Shown piece after piece: positions 16,905 through 23,404 of a stretch of DNA of 64,000 bases. Positions within the stretch are counted from its first letter, which is position 1, and every line of letters begins with the position of its first letter. Below the pieces are notes generated by a model that saw only the letters and a list, made by a program, of their open reading frames with translations, was not told the origin of the DNA and did no database searches. Origin of the DNA: JAAYJT01 sp037446395 (GTDB lineage Bacteria; Bacteroidota; Bacteroidia; Bacteroidales; JAAYJT01); the NCBI GenBank assembly GCA_037446395.1, contig JBBIIP010000007.1, positions 51,079-115,078 on the forward strand, read 5' to 3'. Made by a program: the position numbers and the translations under genes.

Positions 16905-18764
16905 CTAAGAGTGCTTTTTCCCTCCACGATGGGTTTCGATCAATGTATTCAGCATGCGCTCAGTGTTTGAGGCACCTTCTCCTAATAAAAATCCTATTTC
17001 CTGCACCATTTGCAGATTTTGATCTATCACTTCCGTTAGCCTTTTTTCCAGTTCTTCTTTTTGCACTTCAGGTAAATACATGTCGCGGATCACAGCACCG
17101 GCAATTCTGTTTCGAACGATCGAGTAGATTGATACATTTAGAAGCTTGTCGGAAAGATGTACATCCTTGCCTACAATATCTTCTGAATTGGTAAGCACAT
17201 ATTTAAACATATTATAGAATCCGAATGGCAGGAGTGTTTTGAGGTCAGCGTTTTTCAAACCTGGAATCACCTCATCAATAAGGGCCGCATCTTCGCCGAG
17301 CATACTCACAAAAGCAGGATTTGACTCGATGATGCGCAAATTCTGATCCACAATGACTATGCCAGCTGGCAGTTTTCTGATGAGTACGCCAAGCGTATCA
17401 AGGGTTTCCTGTGCGTGAAGCATCGCCTCATGTGCTTCTTTTTCGCTTTCTTTGATTTGCTTTTGTGCTTTTGATAAAGAGTCGTGGCTTTTGCGTAAGG
17501 TTTTTATGTACTCTTGTTTTGATTTAAGAGAATGAATCATACAGGCATCCATGCGCGATAGGCCTTGTGCAACCGAGATTGCAAGATCGCGGCAAGATGA
17601 GAACCCACACATTTCGCAAGCATGCTCGTTGGTGCTGTGTTGCTTGCCAACTGCCTGCAAAATTTCTCCTATTTGTTCTTCCGATGGCATGGGTAATCGC
17701 TGATCGTCAGGGATAAACTCACGCGAAAAGTCCATAGCAGAGTAGGTAACAAAATATTTTTGCCAATCGCGTTTGTCAATGGCAGAGGCCCTTCGTGCTG
17801 CGTAGTCGGTTACCAACACCTGGCGATGATACAGATCATTGCTGAAGGTCATTCCCGGTCCCATCATGCATCCTTTGTCATAAAATATGTTGAGATGATG
17901 CTTGAGCAATTCAGGGTGTTCTACGAATTCCCTGACACTGTTTATAAAATTCTCCTTGCCGCTGCACGTGAAGACTTTTCCGCTGAAAATATCCTCGCTT
18001 AAGACAGCAGCCTGGATAAAGCCATTATCTATCGGATAGATTGACCCTATTCTGCCATGCGGAGGATCGAAGTCGGTATATTCAATCGAAACTTCGCTGA
18101 TGTTTTTTTGTGCAAACAACTCCCTGAGTTCTGTAAAAGTTATCGCTTCATCCACCTTCATAATGCCTGATGATCGAAGGGCGTCCATTTTTGCAGAAAT
18201 GCAGGGGACAAATGAAACGATTTTCAGATGCTCTCCATAATGTTTACGCATGATGCCTGCCATAGCGGTCATGGGTGATGCAATTGGAACAAGATTTTCG
18301 ATCAATGCAGGAAAATACTTTTCGATATACATAACCAAAGAAGGGCAATTGGAGGACAGGTAGTGTTTGCCTTTGAAATTATCCACGAGTGATGCGAATT
18401 TTGCAGCAACTATTTCAACAGCAAATGCAATCTCAGCAACCTTCGAAAATCCAAGCAATCTGATCATGCCGACAAGCTTGCGATAATCTGTGATGTCTGG
18501 GAATTCGGCTGCAATGCTCGGATCGAGGATGGCTGCAACCTCTTGGTTCGAAGAAAGCAATGCGGTTGCAGCTGAAATGGAGTTATGGTAAGAGATAGCA
18601 CCATCGGGGCATACCCTGAAGCAACTTCCGCATCCGATGCAGCGTGAATGCAAAATTTCTGGTTTATCTTGGTTCACACCCAGTTTTATTGCCTTTACAG
18701 GGCAAATCCTGACGCAGAATGTGCAGTTTGTGCATTTGATGGGATCAATATTTACAAGATTCAT
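16905..18764 (-). CDS. [FeFe]-hydrogenase-like sensor protein with FeS and PAS domains, H-cluster site degenerate
   Basis: This 619-residue protein starts with two [4Fe-4S] ferredoxin motifs (CTNCTFCVRICP, CIGCGSCFRVCP). A hydrogenase H-cluster domain (about 80-370) follows, then a CxxCGxxxC FeS motif (ACEMCGFSSC, about 385), a coiled coil and a PAS domain (about 465-570). Of the four cysteines that hold the H-cluster cubane, Cys140, Cys188 and Cys299 are present. The position of CpI Cys499 is Tyr295 (FYDKGC). The proton-transfer Cys is Asn139, and the L2 Lys is Ala191. Catalysis is therefore unlikely. The domain order fits group C sensory [FeFe] hydrogenases. It probably senses redox or H2 state and signals to the downstream phosphatase gene. 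It diverges from the hydrogenase operon. Confidence 0.9.
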   Translation of the reverse strand: MNLVNIDPIKCTNCTFCVRICPVKAIKLGVNQDKPEILHSRCIGCGSCFRVCPDGAISYHNSISAATALLSSNQEVAAILDPSIAAEFPDITDYRKLVGMIRLLGFSKVAEIAFAVEIVAAKFASLVDNFKGKHYLSSNCPSLVMYIEKYFPALIENLVPIASPMTAMAGIMRKHYGEHLKIVSFVPCISAKMDALRSSGIMKVDEAITFTELRELFAQKNISEVSIEYTDFDPPHGRIGSIYPIDNGFIQAAVLSEDIFSGKVFTCSGKENFINSVREFVEHPELLKHHLNIFYDKGCMMGPGMTFSNDLYHRQVLVTDYAARRASAIDKRDWQKYFVTYSAMDFSREFIPDDQRLPMPSEEQIGEILQAVGKQHSTNEHACEMCGFSSCRDLAISVAQGLSRMDACMIHSLKSKQEYIKTLRKSHDSLSKAQKQIKESEKEAHEAMLHAQETLDTLGVLIRKLPAGIVIVDQNLRIIESNPAFVSMLGEDAALIDEVIPGLKNADLKTLLPFGFYNMFKYVLTNSEDIVGKDVHLSDKLLNVSIYSIVRNRIAGAVIRDMYLPEVQKEELEKRLTEVIDQNLQMVQEIGFLLGEGASNTERMLNTLIETHRGGKKHS

Positions 18765-18885
18765 GCCTTCAGAGGTTCATTCGGTTTATGAAATAGAAAA
18801 GCAACACAATTACCTATAATTTCCTATACCGGTTGGATGCAAAAATTAATCTTTCTTCAAATCCTCAGACTTTTGATTGAAATTT

Positions 18886-18893
18886 CAAAATTA
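18886..18893 (-). promoter_or_regulatory. -7 element for the hydrogenase-like sensor/phosphatase unit
   Basis: The minus strand reads TAATTTTG, a full TAnnTTTG match, 122 bp upstream of the sensor start codon. No -33 TTTG was found at the right distance. Confidence 0.45.
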
Positions 18894-18923
18894 GTATTTT
18901 TCTATTATTTATGAAAAAATTAA

Positions 18924-18941
18924 TTGTTATTTGATTAACAA
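18924..18941. promoter_or_regulatory. Rex-type operator 1
   Basis: TTGTTAT-TTGA-TTAACAA matches the Rex consensus TTGTTAAnnnnTTAACAA at 13 of 14 defined positions, with the correct 4-base spacer. The rex gene itself is carried by the downstream operon. Rex releases DNA when NADH rises, so this site would derepress hydrogenase under reducing conditions. Confidence 0.75.
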
Positions 18942-18958
18942 TGTTAAAAAAATAACAA
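18941..18958. promoter_or_regulatory. Rex-type operator 2
   Basis: ATGTTAA-AAAA-ATAACAA matches the Rex consensus at 12 of 14 defined positions and shares one base with operator 1. The near head-to-tail spacing of 17 bp would allow cooperative binding of two Rex dimers. It lies at the expected -33 region of the + strand promoter. Confidence 0.6.
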
Positions 18959-18986
18959 CAAAATCATGCAATTCCTTTTTGTTTTG

Positions 18987-18994
18987 TATTTTTG
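18987..18994 (+). promoter_or_regulatory. -7 element for the hydrogenase operon
   Basis: TATTTTTG is a full match to TAnnTTTG, 40 bp upstream of the preferred start codon of the NuoE-like subunit. The region where a -33 would fall abuts Rex operator 2. Confidence 0.55.
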
Positions 18995-19034
18995 TGCAGA
19001 AGAATCATCTCTTTTTTTCTTAATTTATCTCGGC

Positions 19035-19505
19035 ATGGTCATGGATATTGATGCGTTTTTGAAAAAATACGAAGGTTCGCAGCGAGATATGATTATTACA
19101 ATTCTTGAACAGATTCAGGAAGAATATGGTTACATTTCGGAAGAAGCCATTATCAAAACCGGAAAGTTGCTTAAAATGCCTGCCAGCAAAATATTTGGGG
19201 TTACTACATTTTACGACCATTTTCTTTTTTCGCCTCCTGCACACAATGCAATTAAAGTGTGCAATGGCACCGCTTGTCATGTACTAGGTTCGGCAGAAGT
19301 GCTCAAAGAGTTGGAAAACACGCTTCAGATAAAATCAGGAGAGACTACCAGGGATGGTTCTTTTTCGATTGTGAATGTACCGTGCATCGGGGCTTGCGGA
19401 TGCGGGCCGGTGATTACCATAAACAGAGAATTTTACCCGAAAACTACATCAAATGCGATAAAGCAAATTATCGAATCATGTAAAAACGAAATGCAATCGA
19501 AATGA
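19035..19505 (+). CDS. NuoE-like [2Fe-2S] subunit of trimeric NAD-linked [FeFe] hydrogenase (HydC type)
   Basis: This is the thioredoxin-fold electron-transfer subunit of an NADH-linked hydrogenase. I start it at the ATG at 19035 (MVMDIDAFLKK). The frame is open further upstream to 18966, but the extra residues are hydrophobic, unlike the family, and would overlie the promoter. About 156 residues remain, as expected. The four [2Fe-2S] ligands are in CNGTAC and CIGACGCGP. The ATG of the next gene overlaps its stop (ATGA), so translation is coupled. It is the first gene of an operon that appears to run to about 28.6 kb. Confidence 0.94.
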   Translation: MVMDIDAFLKKYEGSQRDMIITILEQIQEEYGYISEEAIIKTGKLLKMPASKIFGVTTFYDHFLFSPPAHNAIKVCNGTACHVLGSAEVLKELENTLQIKSGETTRDGSFSIVNVPCIGACGCGPVITINREFYPKTTSNAIKQIIESCKNEMQSK

Positions 19506-21451
19506 GGCAAAAAACGAATCTCTTAAATACAGGCTTTCTGAAAGACCTTGTGCTTGCTGATCCTGGAAAGTCTCCTTACCAGAGCGAAAAAGAGATTTTA
19601 TCACTGCTGCGTCGTGAAACTGTTGAAAAGCCAACATTTTTTATCGGAACTTCAAGTTGTGGATTGGTGGCCGGAGCAGGAAAAACAAAAAATGCCATCA
19701 TAAATTATCTTGAAAATAATCATATTGATGCAGATATCATTGAAGTTGGCTGCCTTGGCCTGTGCTCCGAGGAGCCAATTTTAGAGGTTCAAATGCCTGC
19801 CAAACCCAGAATTGCATTTGCGCGCGTTACACATTTGGACGTGGTAAGCATCCTTACGTCTGTCTTGAGTTATTCATTGCCCCCATCAAACTGGATTGGT
19901 CAATACAGAGGGGATGGCAAAGAACCTTGGGAAGGAGTTCGGTTTCTCGACGAACATCCATTTTTCAAGCAACAGCAAAGAATTGTTCTAAAGCATTGTG
20001 GAGTGATTGACCCCGGAAACATCTTGGAATATATCGCAGCAGGTGGTTATAAGACATTTATCAAAACGTTACGTAACTACACACCCAGTGATGTGTGCGA
20101 AATTATCGAAAAAAGTGGCTTGCGGGGGCGGGGCGGCAAAGGTTTCCCTACGGGTAAAAAGTGGAAGTCGGCCTACGACGCCGTATCAGATCAGAAATAT
20201 CTGATTTGCAATGCCGATGAAAGCGACCCTGGTGCATTCATGAACCGTGCTTTGATTGAGGGGAATCCACATTTGGTGATCGAAGGAATTGCGATTGCTG
20301 CATACGCCATCGGAGCATCCAAGGCATATATCCGTATGAGAACGGAATTCTTCAATGCAAAAAATAAGCTGGAAATTGCTCTTGAACAAGCAAGAAACTT
20401 AGGTCTAACCGGAAATAATATTCTAGGTAGTGGCGTGAACCTCGAAATTATTCTTAAAAGCGGGCCGGGTGCCTTTGTTTGTGGCGAAGAATCTGCACTC
20501 ATCAGCAGCCTCGAAGGCAAGCGTGCCATGCCCCGACCCAAACCTCCCTACCCTACCACTGCTGGTTTGTTCGACAAGCCAACGGTTGTTAATAACGTCG
20601 AAACCCTGGCAAACATACCAATCATCATGCGTAATGGGCCGCAATGGTTTGCTTCAATCGGCTCCGCCAAAAGCCCTGGCACCAAAGTGTTCGCAATATC
20701 AGGAATAGCAACCCATACTTGTCTGGTCGAAGTACCATTGGGAACAACATTGCGAAAAATAGTATTCGACATTGCTGCAGGCCCAAGTCAAGGCAAAACG
20801 TTCAAAGCGCTTCACCTGGGTGGTCCATCCGGAAACTGCCTCCCAGATCAAATGCTTGATATTCCAATTGATTACGAAAGCCTTCAGGAGAAAGGAATCC
20901 TGATGGGATCGGGTGGTATGATTGTGATGGATGAAAGCACCTGCATGGTTGATCTTGCAAAATATTTTATCCATTTCATGAAAAACGAAAGCTGCGGCAA
21001 GTGCATTCCATGCCGCGAAGGAACCCGAAGAATGTCTGAAATTCTTGATAACATCACACGTCGTCCGACAAAAGAAACAGGACACGATACGCTGGAGAGA
21101 TTCAAAGGAGTGATGCAACTAGAAAGTTTGGCGAACGTAATGAAATCCACCTCGCTTTGCGGGCTTGGCAAGTCTGCGTCAAATCCTGTTATCAGCACAC
21201 TTCATTGGTTTCGCAATGAATACGAAGAGCACGTTTTCGATCGCATCTGCCGAGCAGGTCAATGTCACGATCTTAGGGTTTTTTATATTAATGTTCTGAA
21301 GTGTACTGGATGTTCTATATGTGAAAAAAAGTGCCCGGTTGATGCCATTGTTGGAACTCCCCAGAACCCTTACTTTATTATCGAAGAGAAATGCACAGGT
21401 TGCGGAATCTGCTTTGATGCTTGTAAGTTTTCAGCCGTTTACAGCAAATAG
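19502..21451 (+). CDS. NuoF-like flavoprotein subunit of trimeric [FeFe] hydrogenase (HydB type)
   Basis: This 649-residue subunit should bind NAD(H) and FMN and pass electrons to or from HydA. In the electron-bifurcating type it would also use ferredoxin. Domains in order are as follows. An N-terminal thioredoxin-like [2Fe-2S] region (SSCGLVAGAG...GCLGLC) comes first. The NuoF core has FMN loop GLRGRGGKGFPTG, NADESDPGAF and GAFVCGEESAL. An SLBB segment follows, then a [4Fe-4S] site (CGKCIPCREGTRRM). Two C-terminal [4Fe-4S] ferredoxin motifs (CTGCSICEKKCP, CTGCGICFDAC) close the protein. This layout matches HydB of Thermotoga-type hydrogenases. It overlaps the upstream gene by 4 bp and ends 22 bp before HydA. 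Confidence 0.95.
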   Translation: MRQKTNLLNTGFLKDLVLADPGKSPYQSEKEILSLLRRETVEKPTFFIGTSSCGLVAGAGKTKNAIINYLENNHIDADIIEVGCLGLCSEEPILEVQMPAKPRIAFARVTHLDVVSILTSVLSYSLPPSNWIGQYRGDGKEPWEGVRFLDEHPFFKQQQRIVLKHCGVIDPGNILEYIAAGGYKTFIKTLRNYTPSDVCEIIEKSGLRGRGGKGFPTGKKWKSAYDAVSDQKYLICNADESDPGAFMNRALIEGNPHLVIEGIAIAAYAIGASKAYIRMRTEFFNAKNKLEIALEQARNLGLTGNNILGSGVNLEIILKSGPGAFVCGEESALISSLEGKRAMPRPKPPYPTTAGLFDKPTVVNNVETLANIPIIMRNGPQWFASIGSAKSPGTKVFAISGIATHTCLVEVPLGTTLRKIVFDIAAGPSQGKTFKALHLGGPSGNCLPDQMLDIPIDYESLQEKGILMGSGGMIVMDESTCMVDLAKYFIHFMKNESCGKCIPCREGTRRMSEILDNITRRPTKETGHDTLERFKGVMQLESLANVMKSTSLCGLGKSASNPVISTLHWFRNEYEEHVFDRICRAGQCHDLRVFYINVLKCTGCSICEKKCPVDAIVGTPQNPYFIIEEKCTGCGICFDACKFSAVYSK

Positions 21452-21473
21452 TCAGCTAAAACAACAAAAGCCC

Positions 21474-23198
21474 ATGGTTTTCGAAATCGAAGTAAATAAC
21501 AAACTCATTTCAGCCCGCAAGGGGGAGACGATTCTGCAAACCCTCACCCAAAATGGTTTGAGCGTGCCAACCCTTTGCTACATGGAAGGATTCACACCTA
21601 CCGGTGCTTGCAGGCTTTGTGTTGTGGAGGTCGAAGGGCAGCAGGACCTCATTCCCGCTTGTTCACACAAGGTAGAGGAGTGGATGAGTATCAAGACACA
21701 TTCTCCGAGGGTGGTTGAAGCCCGTAAAACAATCGTTGAACTGCTCCTTGCCAATCATCCGGACGATTGTCTCTACTGTGTCAGAAATGGCAACTGTGGG
21801 TTGCAACGCCTGGCCGAAGAATTAAATGTGAACGAACGCAGGTTTACGGGAAAAAAATCCAGGTTCAAAACCGACCCCTCCAGCACAAGCATGATTCGTG
21901 ATCAGGAAAAGTGCATACTTTGTGGACGTTGTGTGAGGGTTTGTGAGGAATTGACAGGTGTTTCAACCCTTGATTTTATTAGAAAAGGCGATGCGACTTC
22001 CATATCCACTGCCCTCAATAAACCTTTGAACCTTTCGAATTGCATTGCATGTGGCCAGTGCATTATGATGTGCCCAACGGGTTCCTTGTACGAAAAGTCG
22101 CATTTTTCGGAGCTCCAGGATGCCTTGCACAATCCCGACCGTCACGTTGTTATTCAATACAGCCCAGCCGTTCCAATAACCATTGCCGAAGAATTCGGAA
22201 TGAAAGCCGGAAAAGATATCAGTGGCTTGCTGAATGCTGCATTGCGCAAAATAGGTTTCGAAAAGGTTTTCAACACTGCATTTGCTGGCGATATACAAAT
22301 ACTCGAAATTGCCACTGAGCTTGCCGACCGCCTTGAAAGTAAGCAAAACATGCCGCTGTTTTCGAGTTGTTGCCCCAGTTGGATAAAATTTGTGGAACAA
22401 ACACATGCTGATCTGCTACCTCGGCTATCGGTGTGCAAATCACCTCAACAGATCCTGGGAGCCATAATAAAATCTCATTATGCCAAAATGGCTAGTATAG
22501 CTCCCGAAAATATCTACACTGCTTCAGTGATGCCTTGCATAGCCAGAAAAATGGAAGCTCAACGAGAAGAGATGACCAATAAAGGCATTGCAGAGGTAGA
22601 TGTAGTGTTGACAACCCGTGAGCTTATTCGACTAATCAAACTCTACGGAATTGAAATACTTCACAATGAATCGGAAAATGCCGATGCGCCCTACTCTTCG
22701 AGTTCATCAGCCGGTGTTCTTTCTGCAGTGAGCGGCGGGCTAACCGAAGCTGTAATACGAACATTGCATTACAAATTAACCGGGCGAGAGTTGACACAGG
22801 CCAAGCTACCCGAAACAAGGCAAAACAAGCCGCGAAAAGAATTTACAATCACCATGGGTTCAAAACAGGTTGGTTTTGCAATAATAAATGGAATGGTAAA
22901 TGCGAAATCTTTGCTCGACCAGCTGGCTGCAGGGCGTACTGATATTCATTTTGTTGAAGTCATGGCATGTGCAGGTGGTTGTGTGTGTGGCGGTGGCCAG
23001 CCAATTTCAATAAAACACCAGGATCTAAAGGCCAGGATAAAAGCCATTTACGATTTTGATGAAAAAGAATCAATCAAGCTGGCGCATAAAAACCCGATCG
23101 TGAACGATTTGTATAACAACTACCTGAACAAGGAAGGAAAAGCCGAAACACCAGCCCTGCTAAGCACATCGTACCATAAAAGAGAGGCATTGCGATGA
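21474..23198 (+). CDS. hydA: [FeFe] hydrogenase catalytic subunit HydA
   Basis: HydA makes or consumes H2 at the H-cluster. The start is the ATG at 21474. The open frame extends back into the NuoF gene but those residues overlap its ferredoxin motifs. The 574 residues hold a plant-type [2Fe-2S] domain, a His-Cys3 [4Fe-4S] site (HPDDCLYCVRNGNC) and two [4Fe-4S] motifs (CILCGRCVRVC, CIACGQCIMMC). The H-domain carries L1 SSCCPSW, L2 MPCIARKME and L3 MACAGGCVCGGGQP. A small-subunit-like C-terminus follows. Cys299, Cys300, Cys355, Cys499 and Cys503 fall at the same numbers as in Clostridium pasteurianum CpI. Residue 358 is Arg rather than the usual Lys. No maturase genes (hydE, hydF, hydG) occur in the window. 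Confidence 0.96.
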   Translation: MVFEIEVNNKLISARKGETILQTLTQNGLSVPTLCYMEGFTPTGACRLCVVEVEGQQDLIPACSHKVEEWMSIKTHSPRVVEARKTIVELLLANHPDDCLYCVRNGNCGLQRLAEELNVNERRFTGKKSRFKTDPSSTSMIRDQEKCILCGRCVRVCEELTGVSTLDFIRKGDATSISTALNKPLNLSNCIACGQCIMMCPTGSLYEKSHFSELQDALHNPDRHVVIQYSPAVPITIAEEFGMKAGKDISGLLNAALRKIGFEKVFNTAFAGDIQILEIATELADRLESKQNMPLFSSCCPSWIKFVEQTHADLLPRLSVCKSPQQILGAIIKSHYAKMASIAPENIYTASVMPCIARKMEAQREEMTNKGIAEVDVVLTTRELIRLIKLYGIEILHNESENADAPYSSSSSAGVLSAVSGGLTEAVIRTLHYKLTGRELTQAKLPETRQNKPRKEFTITMGSKQVGFAIINGMVNAKSLLDQLAAGRTDIHFVEVMACAGGCVCGGGQPISIKHQDLKARIKAIYDFDEKESIKLAHKNPIVNDLYNNYLNKEGKAETPALLSTSYHKREALR

Positions 23199-23404
23199 TA
23201 AATGTTGACGGAACTCGTGCTTTTTTCCCAGGAAGTAAACAGCTAAACCTGCTTGCAGCAACTTATTTCATGCAAAAACTTTCATTTTGTTCCATCTATT
23301 TAATTTGGATTTATATCCAAAGCAGATCCGCCACTTATTTCACTTTGCCCATTCTTAGTTGTAAATGTGTAAGAAAAGCGTGGGGCTAGAAATCGCTCAT
23401 TACA
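23199..23404. other. Non-coding spacer within the hydrogenase operon
   Basis: The 206-bp gap between hydA and the histidine kinase carries a frame of 64 codons starting at 23195 with an ATGA overlap. Its composition (CSIYLIWIYIQSRS) does not look like a conserved protein, and I treat it as non-coding. The gap contains a perfect inverted repeat at 23304-23321, so an internal promoter or operator is possible. Confidence 0.5.
23304..23321. promoter_or_regulatory. Perfect inverted repeat upstream of the hydrogenase-like histidine kinase
   Basis: TTTGGAT-TTAT-ATCCAAA is a perfect 7-bp inverted repeat with a 4-base spacer, 84 bp before the kinase start codon. The size and symmetry suit a dimeric regulator, but the half-site differs from Rex. 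The regulator is not known. A weak RNA hairpin without a T run is the alternative. Confidence 0.4.

Larger units (their letters stand above)
18765..19034. other. Divergent control region between the hydrogenase-like sensor and the hydrogenase operon
   Basis: This 270-bp AT-rich region separates two divergent transcription units. It contains two tandem Rex-type operators (18924-18958), a + strand -7 element at 18987-18994 and a minus-strand -7 element at 18886-18893. The operators lie about 30 bp upstream of the + strand -7 element, near the -33 position, and about 30 bp upstream of the minus-strand one. They could therefore act on both directions. Confidence 0.7.

Noticed and set aside
18966..19034. 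Longer N-terminus for the NuoE-like subunit
   Set aside because: The added residues are hydrophobic, absent from the family and overlap the -7 element.
21321..21473. N-terminal extension of the HydA reading frame
   Set aside because: It overlaps the NuoF-like ferredoxin motifs in another frame. The ATG at 21474 gives the exact family length.
23195..23389. A 64-codon frame starting with an ATGA overlap after hydA
   Set aside because: The residue composition is not protein-like, no family is recognised and it covers a probable control site.
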